From an uncultured Hyphomicrobiales bacterium (GTDB taxonomy: Bacteria > Pseudomonadota > Alphaproteobacteria > Rhizobiales > Beijerinckiaceae): a DNA stretch of 5,613 nucleotides. Positions 1-5,114 of the stretch are shown piece after piece. The translations under genes and the position numbers were made by a program. Within the stretch, counting starts at the first letter, position 1, and every line of letters begins with the position of its first letter. The DNA lies in contig CAIVAX010000547.1 in NCBI GenBank assembly GCA_903903935.1, positions 1 to 5,613 on the forward strand, read 5' to 3'. A model generated the notes under the pieces. That model did no database searches and had not been told where the DNA came from. It saw only the letters and a list, made by a program, of their open reading frames with translations.

Positions 1-610
1 GATCAAGGTCAAAGGCATTGCGGCCCAGCACGGCATCGATCGGCACCTGACAGCGGCTGGTGCGGTGCAGTTTAGCATAGGGATTGATCGCACGAATGCG
101 GGCTTCGACCTCGCGCAATTCGCCCTCTGTCACCAGATCCATTTTGTTGAGAATGATCACATCGGCAAAGGCAATCTGGTTCTTGGCTTCTGGCGCATCT
201 TTGAGGCGCTCGGAGAGCCATTTGGCATCGGCCACAGTGACGACGGCATCAAGCCAAGCGCGATCTTGCACATCCTGATCGACAAAGAAGGTTTGCGCGA
301 CTGGCGCAGGATCAGCCAGACCAGTGGTCTCGACGATAATGGCGTCAAACTTGCCGCGCCGTTTCATCAAGCCTTCGAGAATGCGAATGAGATCGCCGCG
401 CACAGTGCAGCAGATGCAGCCATTGTTCATCTCAAAGACTTCTTCATCGGCACCCACGACAAGATCATTGTCAATGCCGATTTCCCCGAATTCATTGACG
501 ATGACGGCGAATTTGCGCCCATGCTGTTCCGACAGAATGCGGTTGAGCAGGGTGGTTTTGCCAGCGCCAAGATAGCCGGTCAGAACGGTAACGGGGACTT
601 TGTCAGACAT
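1..610 (-). CDS. COG0523/CobW-family GTPase, putative zinc metallochaperone (3' end cut by window)
   Basis: A G3E-family P-loop GTPase of the CobW/COG0523 group, whose members load or deliver metals (zinc, cobalt, iron) to cytoplasmic targets using GTP. The first 203 residues are visible and the C-terminal CobW_C domain lies outside the window. Seen in sequence: Walker A GYLGAGKTT at residues 12-20; the family's metal motif GCICC at 64-68, with all three cysteines present; ETTGLADP at 94-101 as the Walker B/switch region; and the guanine-specificity motif NKMD at 155-158. The ATG start is supported by GGAG six bases upstream (617-620). It follows the zinc-binding-protein gene by 25 nt and is probably the last visible gene of the zinc operon. 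Context therefore favours a zinc chaperone (ZigA/YciC-like, known family role) over cobalamin (CobW) or nitrile hydratase activation, since no genes of those pathways are nearby. The exact target protein cannot be told. Confidence 0.93.
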   Translation of the reverse strand, partial: MSDKVPVTVLTGYLGAGKTTLLNRILSEQHGRKFAVIVNEFGEIGIDNDLVVGADEEVFEMNNGCICCTVRGDLIRILEGLMKRRGKFDAIIVETTGLADPAPVAQTFFVDQDVQDRAWLDAVVTVADAKWLSERLKDAPEAKNQIAFADVIILNKMDLVTEGELREVEARIRAINPYAKLHRTSRCQVPIDAVLGRNAFDLD

Positions 611-635
611 CCTAAACTCCGTGAGGGCGGCCCCA

Positions 636-1562
636 TCAGGGTTTGAGAGCCGCCGTGAATTCCCTAATATTGTTTCGCATCATGTCAATGTAAGACCCTG
701 CCGGGCCTTTTGTTTCAGACAGCGCATCGGAAAAGACTTTTCCGCCGATTTTCGCACCCGATTCCTTGCCAATTCGGCGGATCAGACGATCATCCGAGAC
801 ATTTTCAAGGAAAACCGCCGGAATCTTCTCCGCTTTGATCTGCCGGATGATCTTCGCAACATCTTGCGCCGTAGCCTCCGCATCGGTGGAGACGCCTTGG
901 GGGGCAATAAAGTCTATATCATAGGCTTTGGCAAAATAGCCAAAAGCATCGTGGGTAGTGATCACGCGCCGCCGCTGGCGAGGAATGGCGCTGATGGCAG
1001 CTTTGACCTCTGCCTCCAGACGGCTGAGCTCGCCTAAATAGGCTTGGCTGCGCGCCTCATAGAGTGAGCGAGCGGCAGGATCGGCCTCGATCAAGGCAGC
1101 AGTAATAGCTCTGACATAGCTGCTGGCATTGGCGACATCTTGCCAAGCATGAGGATCATAGGGGCCCTGATCGACTGCAGGATAGGCCCCGCCCTTCAAA
1201 GAGAGCAATTTTGAACCTTGCGAAGCGATCACCAGGCGGGGCTTGGCTCCGCTGGCAGCAATCAAACGCTCAAACCAACCCTCCAAGCCAAGGCCATTGA
1301 GGATAACGAGACGGGCTTGCGCCAAATGGGCCACATCGAGCGGTTTGGGCTGATAGACATGCGCATCGCCATTGGGGCCGACAAGATCGATCACCTCGAC
1401 ATGATCGCCGCCAATCTGGCGGGCAAAATCAGCCAGAATGGAAAAGCTCGCGACAATTTTGATCTTTGGCTCATCACGGCTGCGCGATTGCGCCAAGGCT
1501 GGCTGATTCCAAAGCCCGATCGACACACACAGAGCCAGAAAGAGAGAGCGCAGCAATCTCAC
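636..1562 (-). CDS. znuA: Zinc ABC transporter, periplasmic substrate-binding protein (ZnuA/AztC/TroA type)
   Basis: A 308-residue cluster A-I metal-binding lipocalin-unrelated solute-binding protein that captures Zn2+ in the periplasm for the membrane permease. Residues 1 to about 25 form a Sec signal peptide (basic MRLLR, hydrophobic core, PALAQ before a probable cleavage after ALA or AQS). Likely metal ligands are His68 in GDAHVYQP, His138 in DPHAWQD, His204 in TTHDAFGYF and Asp279 in FSDALS. Three His plus one Asp is the zinc-type set, because manganese binders usually carry Glu at the third position. VSTDAEA at 224-230 and the YIDMMRNN tail are typical of AztC-like members. The acidic, His-rich loop found near residues 115-135 in enterobacterial ZnuA is absent. 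The start is GTG, adjacent to the permease stop codon, with GGAGGGG upstream. AztC may be a better name than ZnuA, because the gene order ATPase-permease-binding protein matches azt operons; no AztD gene is seen. Confidence 0.92.
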   Translation of the reverse strand: MRLLRSLFLALCVSIGLWNQPALAQSRSRDEPKIKIVASFSILADFARQIGGDHVEVIDLVGPNGDAHVYQPKPLDVAHLAQARLVILNGLGLEGWFERLIAASGAKPRLVIASQGSKLLSLKGGAYPAVDQGPYDPHAWQDVANASSYVRAITAALIEADPAARSLYEARSQAYLGELSRLEAEVKAAISAIPRQRRRVITTHDAFGYFAKAYDIDFIAPQGVSTDAEATAQDVAKIIRQIKAEKIPAVFLENVSDDRLIRRIGKESGAKIGGKVFSDALSETKGPAGSYIDMMRNNIREFTAALKP

Positions 1563-2441
1563 TCACCCCTCCAAATGCACTGAGCGCCGCAACAGCCAGA
1601 GCAGCCCACCTTGCGGGCCAAGCAGCAGCGAGAGAAAATAAAGCACGCCTGCCAGCAGAATGATCGTGGGGCCAGAGGCCAGACCCAGATGATAAGAGGC
1701 GATCAAGCCCAAGGCAGAGGCCAAAATGCCAATCACACAGGACACGCCCATCATGGTGCCAACGCTCTGACACCAAAAGCGCGCCGATATGGCTGGCAGC
1801 ATCAATACGCCAACGGCGAGCAAAGTGCCCATGGCATGAAACCCGCTGATCAGATTGATCACAACCAAACACAGAAACAGCAAATGAACCGGCGCGCCCA
1901 TGGAACTGATCGTGCGCAAAAACCCCGGATCAACACATTCCAGCACGAGGGGCCGATAGATCACAGCCAGCACCAGAATGGTGAAGGATGAAATCGAAGC
2001 CAGCAGAATAAGGGCCGCATCATCCAGCGCCAAGACCGACCCAAAGAGCACATGCAGCAGATCAATATTCGAGCCCTTGAGGGAGACAAGTGTCACACCC
2101 AAAGCCAAGGAGATGATGTAGAAGGAGGCTAACGAAGCATCTTCACGCAATTGCGTGTGCCGCGTCACTAAGCCCGCCAAGATGGCCACCAAGCAACCGG
2201 CAATCAAGCCACCAAGAGTCATGGCGCTTAAAGACAGGCCGGCAATCAAATAGCCAATGGCAGCGCCGGGCAAAATCGCATGGGCCATAGCATCGCCCAC
2301 AAGGCTCATGCGGCGCAGCACAAGAAACACGCCCATTGGCCCGGCGCTCAGCGCCAAAACAAAAGACCCAATCAGCGCCCGTCGCATGAAGTCAAATTCA
2401 ACAAAGGGGGCGAGGATGAGATCATAAAGAGCCGCCATCAT
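1563..2441 (-). CDS. znuB: Zinc ABC transporter, inner-membrane permease (ZnuB/AztB type)
   Basis: A 292-residue ABC-3 family permease, which as a homodimer forms the Zn2+ channel through the inner membrane. About eight to nine hydrophobic helices are visible, roughly at residues 22-43, 56-70, 75-93, 104-121, 142-162, 185-203, 205-219, 228-250 and 257-275. Family signatures include SLVGDAMAHAILPGAAIGYL at 46-65, REDASLASFY at 99-108 and GTLLAVGVLMLPAISAR at 205-221, the ABC-3 pattern of short loops that contact the ATPase and metal path. I chose the ATG whose first base is 2441: it overlaps the ATPase stop as ATGA and has a purine-rich GAGCGGGGG just upstream. A second ATG follows at once at 2438, and a TTG 15 nt upstream (2456) is a less likely start. 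The length is slightly above the usual ~260-290 for the family. It lies between the ATPase and the binding protein with no intergenic space. Confidence 0.93.
   Translation of the reverse strand: MMAALYDLILAPFVEFDFMRRALIGSFVLALSAGPMGVFLVLRRMSLVGDAMAHAILPGAAIGYLIAGLSLSAMTLGGLIAGCLVAILAGLVTRHTQLREDASLASFYIISLALGVTLVSLKGSNIDLLHVLFGSVLALDDAALILLASISSFTILVLAVIYRPLVLECVDPGFLRTISSMGAPVHLLFLCLVVINLISGFHAMGTLLAVGVLMLPAISARFWCQSVGTMMGVSCVIGILASALGLIASYHLGLASGPTIILLAGVLYFLSLLLGPQGGLLWLLRRSVHLEG
1566..1572 (-). promoter_or_regulatory. Ribosome binding site deciding the GTG start of the zinc-binding protein
   Basis: The minus strand reads GGAGGGG inside the last codons of the permease gene. GGAG is followed by six bases and then GTG at 1562. 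This selects the GTG that directly follows the permease stop TGA, over the internal TTG two codons later, and suggests translational coupling of the two genes. Confidence 0.7.
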
Positions 2442-3178
2442 GGCCCCCGCTCGCAAAATTCAGCATCACGATCAAAGGCCTCAACCAAGGAACGCGATTG
2501 CTGCATAGAGGTCTCGGTGAGCACGTGTTCCGTCTTGCCCCAGGCCACACATTCGCGCGCCAGCAAAAGGGATGTGGGGAAATAATCGCGCACAAGGGCA
2601 AGATCATGCAGCACTGCAATAATGGTGCGCTGTTCTCTCCGCCATGCCTCGATCAGGCCGAGCAAATGGCTAATGGTGCGATCATCCACCGCTGCAAAGG
2701 GTTCATCCAGCAAGAGCACAGAGGCATCTTGCAAAATCAGCCTGGCAAATAACATGCGCTGCATCTGCCCGCCGGACAAAGTGCCAATGAGACGCTCTTG
2801 AAATCCTGCCAGCCCGACACTGTCCAGCGCTGCATCGATCTTTTGTCTTGCGAGACGATCCACGCGGCCAAAGGCGCCCAGCCGACGCCACAGCCCCATT
2901 GCCACCAATTCCTGAACTGAAATGGGAAAGGAGCGATCGACATCGGCGCTTTGTGGCAAATAGGCAATGTCCTGCGGCCGCACATTCTGCCAAGCGATTG
3001 AGCCCGACAGAGGCTTGATCAGGCCGACAAGCCCTTTGAGCAGAGTTGATTTGCCAGCGCCATTGGGCCCGCATACGGCCACCAACTCGCCTTGTTCAAT
3101 CTGTCCGGTGAGATGATGCACTGCCGGATGGCGCTCATAGCCCAAAGTCAGATCGTTGAGGTGCACAATCGCAGCCAT
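2438..3178 (-). CDS. znuC: Zinc ABC transporter, ATP-binding protein (ZnuC/AztA type)
   Basis: A 246-residue ABC ATPase that powers zinc import from the cytoplasmic face as a dimer on the ZnuB-like permease. The nucleotide-binding domain is complete: Walker A GPNGAGKST at 37-45, Q-loop YLPQ with Gln76, signature LSGGQ at 134-138, Walker B VLLLDEP at 154-160 with catalytic Glu159, D-loop AAVDD, and switch His191 in VLHD. The Q-loop region (AYLPQSADVDRSFPISV, 72-88) is typical of Mn/Zn-importer ATPases. No C-terminal regulatory domain is present. The start chosen is the ATG 2 nt after the stop of the preceding His-rich gene; a longer open frame reaches 3280, but that part overlaps the His-rich coding sequence out of frame and is not family-like. 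The Shine-Dalgarno match is weak (GGA in the preceding gene), so translation is probably coupled. The 3' end overlaps the permease start by 4 nt. Confidence 0.94.
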   Translation of the reverse strand: MAAIVHLNDLTLGYERHPAVHHLTGQIEQGELVAVCGPNGAGKSTLLKGLVGLIKPLSGSIAWQNVRPQDIAYLPQSADVDRSFPISVQELVAMGLWRRLGAFGRVDRLARQKIDAALDSVGLAGFQERLIGTLSGGQMQRMLFARLILQDASVLLLDEPFAAVDDRTISHLLGLIEAWRREQRTIIAVLHDLALVRDYFPTSLLLARECVAWGKTEHVLTETSMQQSRSLVEAFDRDAEFCERGP

Positions 3179-3180
3179 GA

Positions 3181-3447
3181 TCAGGCGTCCAAGACGAGAT
3201 AGACGCTGGCCCAGATCACAGCGATCACAACAAGCGCGCCCATCACACGCTGCAGCATGGACAGGCCAAGCAAAGACCACGTCGCGCCTGCTCTTGTCTG
3301 CGCGCCCATAGGGGCGTGATCATGCGCATGGCCATGCGTGTGGCTGTGCGTGTGACCGTGCGTATGGCTGTGCCCATGATGATCATGGTCATGATGGGTA
3401 TCGCTATGCTCTGCGGGCGCAGAGGGTGGGACGGGCGGGGCGGGCAT
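3181..3447 (-). CDS. Small histidine-rich single-pass membrane protein, first gene of the zinc operon
   Basis: An 88-residue protein I cannot assign to a named family. Order of parts: a proline-rich head (residues 1-12); a tract with 16 histidines between residues 14 and 44, mostly in His-X-His steps with Gly, Ser, Thr or Asp; a linker (45-58); and one hydrophobic segment at about 68-87 ending at the C-terminus. There is no signal peptide. Arg52 and Arg67 lie before the helix and none after it, so the positive-inside rule would put the His-rich part in the cytoplasm, like a tail-anchored protein; this is inferred. The tract resembles zinc-binding loops of CDF and ZIP transporters, so a zinc buffer, sensor or donor beside the importer is plausible but unproven. 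It lies 11 nt behind the Zur-type palindrome and 2 nt ahead of the ATPase gene, which argues strongly that it is a real, zinc-regulated gene. No Shine-Dalgarno sequence precedes the ATG. Confidence 0.82.
   Translation of the reverse strand: MPAPPVPPSAPAEHSDTHHDHDHHGHSHTHGHTHSHTHGHAHDHAPMGAQTRAGATWSLLGLSMLQRVMGALVVIAVIWASVYLVLDA
3316..3408 (-). repeat. Histidine-codon repeat tract inside the small His-rich gene
   Basis: On the minus strand this stretch is an imperfect CAY-rich repeat encoding residues 14-44. The middle is built of near-repeats of the peptide types GHSHTH, GHTHSHTH and GHAHDH. Such tracts can expand or contract by slippage or unequal recombination, so the number of His units may differ between strains. 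Confidence 0.7.
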
Positions 3448-3458
3448 GGGTCATTCAG

Positions 3459-3475
3459 ACGTTATATTATAACGT
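3459..3475 (-). promoter_or_regulatory. Putative Zur box (zinc-responsive operator)
   Basis: ACGTTATATTATAACGT is a perfect inverted repeat with 8-bp arms around a single central base. Its core, GTTATA-N-TATAAC, matches the Zur-box pattern known from proteobacteria (GTTATAnnATAAC type). It stands immediately before a zinc uptake operon, where Zur with bound zinc would repress. It spans the predicted -10 element, so binding would block RNA polymerase. The assignment to Zur rather than another Fur-family protein (Fur, Mur, Irr) rests on the core sequence and on the downstream genes. Confidence 0.85.
3466..3471 (-). promoter_or_regulatory. -10 element of the zinc operon promoter
   Basis: The minus strand reads TATAAT, a perfect sigma-70-type -10 hexamer, inside the Zur-type palindrome. 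No good -35 is visible: at 17-nt spacing the hexamer is CCGCAA. The expected transcription start falls near 3458-3460, giving a leader of only about 12 nt before the first ATG at 3447. No terminator separates this site from the amine oxidase gene upstream, so some read-through is possible. Confidence 0.6.
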
Positions 3476-3504
3476 TTCATTCCTAGCATTGCGGCCCCAG
3501 AGGG

Positions 3505-4764
3505 TCAATCCTGCGGCTCAAGCTCGACTTGGCAAAGCCTCGCTGCTTGGCGGGCTGAAAGGCGGCCCGTCTGCCAGGCGCCATGCACAGTGGAAAAATC
3601 ATGGGCTGAACAGGCTTCACCGGCAAAGAAGAGGCGCTCCGCCACGGGCGCGGCCAAAATCTGCCTTTGCTGCCAATAGCCGATCTTGGCATGCGAATAA
3701 GCGCCCAGTGCGCTGGGATCGCTGGCCCAGCGGCTGGCCTTGATGAGACGCAAACGCGCTTTCATCCCAGAGCCCAAAAGCGCGACCAATTCAGCCTGCG
3801 CAAAATCGGCCATGCCGGCCTCGCCCTCCCCTTCAATGTCGCGGGCCAAAGCGCCACCAAAATAAACTTCGATCATAGCGCGGCCAAAGGGGCGCAGATG
3901 ATAACCAGCTGTGGCACTGCGATCGCGTGATCCTATCAAGCGCGTATCAGGGTCAAATTCCTCAGCGCCCTTGAGCGCAAGAAAGAGCTTATTGGCATAA
4001 CCCAGCGGCAGATGAGCGGCAGCACTGAGGTGATCAGGCAAAGCAGGGGTAAAGCGAATGACTTCACGCGCCAGAAGATTGGTCGGCAGCGTTACGATGA
4101 CAGACTGTGTGGTTAAAGTGCCGCGCGCTGTTTCAACGCGCATCACCGCCCCGCTGTGATCGATAGCGGTGACGGGACAGTCATACAAAATGGGCAAAGC
4201 GCTTGCGAGATCAGCAAAGAAAGCGCCATAGCCCGAGGGCAAGCGCCAATTGACCTCTGTGTCATGATAGGCATCAAAATCTTTAACCGACAGGCCCTCC
4301 AGCTCAACGCCATTCACAAAGCTGGAGACTGTATTGATCATGGCGTTCCAGCGATGATCGGGTTCGAGACAGTCAGCGGCCGGACGGTCAATGGGCGCTT
4401 TGGCGGCCTCAGAGACCCGTGCAAAATAAGCCTCCATCGCTGCCCAAGACTCACGCTGTTCGCTCACGGGATAGAGGCTTGCTGGCATAGGCTTTTGCCA
4501 GGGCGGGGGTGAGCGATCAATCGTCAAACCCTGCTTTTGCGCAACAGCAACCAGTGGATTGCGATCAGCCGAATGGAGCCAGCCAGCACCCATATCGATG
4601 GACCCAAGAGGATCGCTGTAAGTCAAGGCCCGCCCGCCAGGACGATTACGCGCTTCGAGCACGAGAGTGTTGAGAGGGGCAGGCGCAAGAGCATGGGCCG
4701 CCGCAACACCAGCAGCGCCCGCACCCACAATAATCACGTCATAATGCGAAGCAAAATTGGCCAT
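3505..4764 (-). CDS. FAD-dependent amine oxidase (flavin monoamine oxidase family)
   Basis: A 419-residue flavoprotein that would oxidise a primary or secondary amine with O2 to an aldehyde or imine, releasing hydrogen peroxide. Seen in sequence: an N-terminal Rossmann FAD motif VGAGAAG with glycines 14, 16 and 19; Glu37, which binds the FAD ribose, followed by RPGGR at 41-45; GAGWLH around residue 60; Lys259 in YANKLFL, matching the conserved active-site lysine of MAO/LSD1/polyamine oxidases; and a C-terminal FAD motif FAGEA (380-384) with TVHGA (392-396). There is no signal peptide, so it is probably cytoplasmic. The length is normal for the family. The substrate cannot be told from the sequence: polyamines, aromatic amines or an amino acid are all possible. 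I chose ATG 4764; an in-frame GTG two codons upstream (4770) is the alternative. It lies 39 nt behind a small membrane-protein gene and may be co-transcribed with it. It ends just upstream of the Zur-type promoter. Confidence 0.9.
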   Translation of the reverse strand: MANFASHYDVIIVGAGAAGVAAAHALAPAPLNTLVLEARNRPGGRALTYSDPLGSIDMGAGWLHSADRNPLVAVAQKQGLTIDRSPPPWQKPMPASLYPVSEQRESWAAMEAYFARVSEAAKAPIDRPAADCLEPDHRWNAMINTVSSFVNGVELEGLSVKDFDAYHDTEVNWRLPSGYGAFFADLASALPILYDCPVTAIDHSGAVMRVETARGTLTTQSVIVTLPTNLLAREVIRFTPALPDHLSAAAHLPLGYANKLFLALKGAEEFDPDTRLIGSRDRSATAGYHLRPFGRAMIEVYFGGALARDIEGEGEAGMADFAQAELVALLGSGMKARLRLIKASRWASDPSALGAYSHAKIGYWQQRQILAAPVAERLFFAGEACSAHDFSTVHGAWQTGRLSARQAARLCQVELEPQD

Positions 4765-4803
4765 AGCCACCCGCTCAAAGGAGAAAGGGCCCTGAAGCGC
4801 CTT

Positions 4804-5040
4804 TTAGCCGCGCAGCGGCTCAACCTTGAGCGCGGCGCGCACAAAATAATAGAGACCGACAAGACCCAGCAGGCCACCCAAAACTTCCACAATCAGACTG
4901 ACAATGGGCGGCAATTGGAACATACCGCCAATCGCCCAGCCCGCAGCCCAAGACACACCAACCAATTCCGTGCCCACCAGAATGGCGACACTGACGATGG
5001 TGATGAGATTTTCGATATGAAGGGGCTTGGTGTCTGCCAA
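4804..5040 (-). CDS. Small two-helix membrane protein of unknown function
   Basis: A predicted 78-residue protein that I do not recognise. After a short polar head (ADTKPLHIEN) it has two hydrophobic helices, roughly residues 12-38 and 46-70, joined by a short GMFQLPP turn, and a basic tail (VRAALKVEPLRG). A hairpin membrane protein with both ends in the cytoplasm fits the positive charges at the C-terminus. The start is inferred: no ATG or GTG is available, and the TTG at 5040 has GGAG six bases upstream, so I prefer it to the in-frame TTG at 5073 (89 residues), which lacks a good site. A possible promoter lies at 5080-5090. The amine oxidase gene follows 39 nt downstream on the same strand. 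Its reading frame has clearly hydrophobic, protein-like content, but function is open. Confidence 0.65.
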   Translation of the reverse strand: MADTKPLHIENLITIVSVAILVGTELVGVSWAAGWAIGGMFQLPPIVSLIVEVLGGLLGLVGLYYFVRAALKVEPLRG

Positions 5041-5046
5041 TTCAAT

Positions 5047-5050
5047 CTCC
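5047..5050 (-). promoter_or_regulatory. Ribosome binding site supporting the TTG start at 5040
   Basis: The minus strand reads GGAG, six bases before TTG at 5040. This is the only well-placed Shine-Dalgarno match for the small membrane protein and decides its start. Confidence 0.55.
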
Positions 5051-5052
5051 GA

Positions 5053-5076
5053 CCTTTGGGGCAATATCCTCAAAGG
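5053..5076. repeat. Short inverted repeat in the leader of the small membrane-protein gene
   Basis: CCTTTG at 5053-5058 and CAAAGG at 5071-5076 can pair as a 6-bp stem with a 12-nt loop in the transcript, just upstream of the GGAG site. It has no run of T after it, so it is not a terminator. It may be chance. Confidence 0.3.
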
Positions 5077-5079
5077 CCA

Positions 5080-5090
5080 CTATACTATAG
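5080..5090 (-). promoter_or_regulatory. Possible promoter (-10) for the small membrane-protein/amine oxidase genes
   Basis: The palindrome CTATACTATAG contains, on the minus strand together with the next base, two overlapping TATAGT hexamers, each a 5-of-6 match to TATAAT. The -35 is poor (TTGCGC at 15-nt spacing from the nearer hexamer is the best seen). Its position in the 74-nt gap after the NmrA-like gene fits a promoter for the next two genes. The TATA-N-TATA core also echoes the Zur-type palindrome, but without the outer GT/AC arms. Confidence 0.4.
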
Positions 5091-5114
5091 CGAGAGGCGG
5101 CGCAAGAAGGGCGC

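Noticed and set aside
65..646. A 193-codon open frame on the plus strand opposite the COG0523 GTPase
   Set aside because: It is the antisense shadow of a clearly conserved GTPase gene with all motifs on the minus strand; its own translation shows no family-like motifs.
600..1583. Plus-strand open frames (600-1037, 1218-1583) opposite the binding-protein gene
   Set aside because: They lie opposite a well-supported signal-peptide-bearing binding protein and have no recognisable domains or good ribosome binding sites.
3179..3280. An N-terminal extension of the ATPase up to 3280
   Set aside because: It would overlap the His-rich gene's membrane helix out of frame and adds Cys/Arg-rich residues not seen in ABC ATPases; the ATG at 3178 gives the usual family N-terminus.
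4806..4820. Hairpin AGCCGC-GCA-GCGGCT at the end of the small membrane-protein gene as a terminator
   Set aside because: On the minus strand the stem is followed by AAAAGG and not by a T run, and it overlaps the stop codon; it does not qualify as an intrinsic terminator for these genes.
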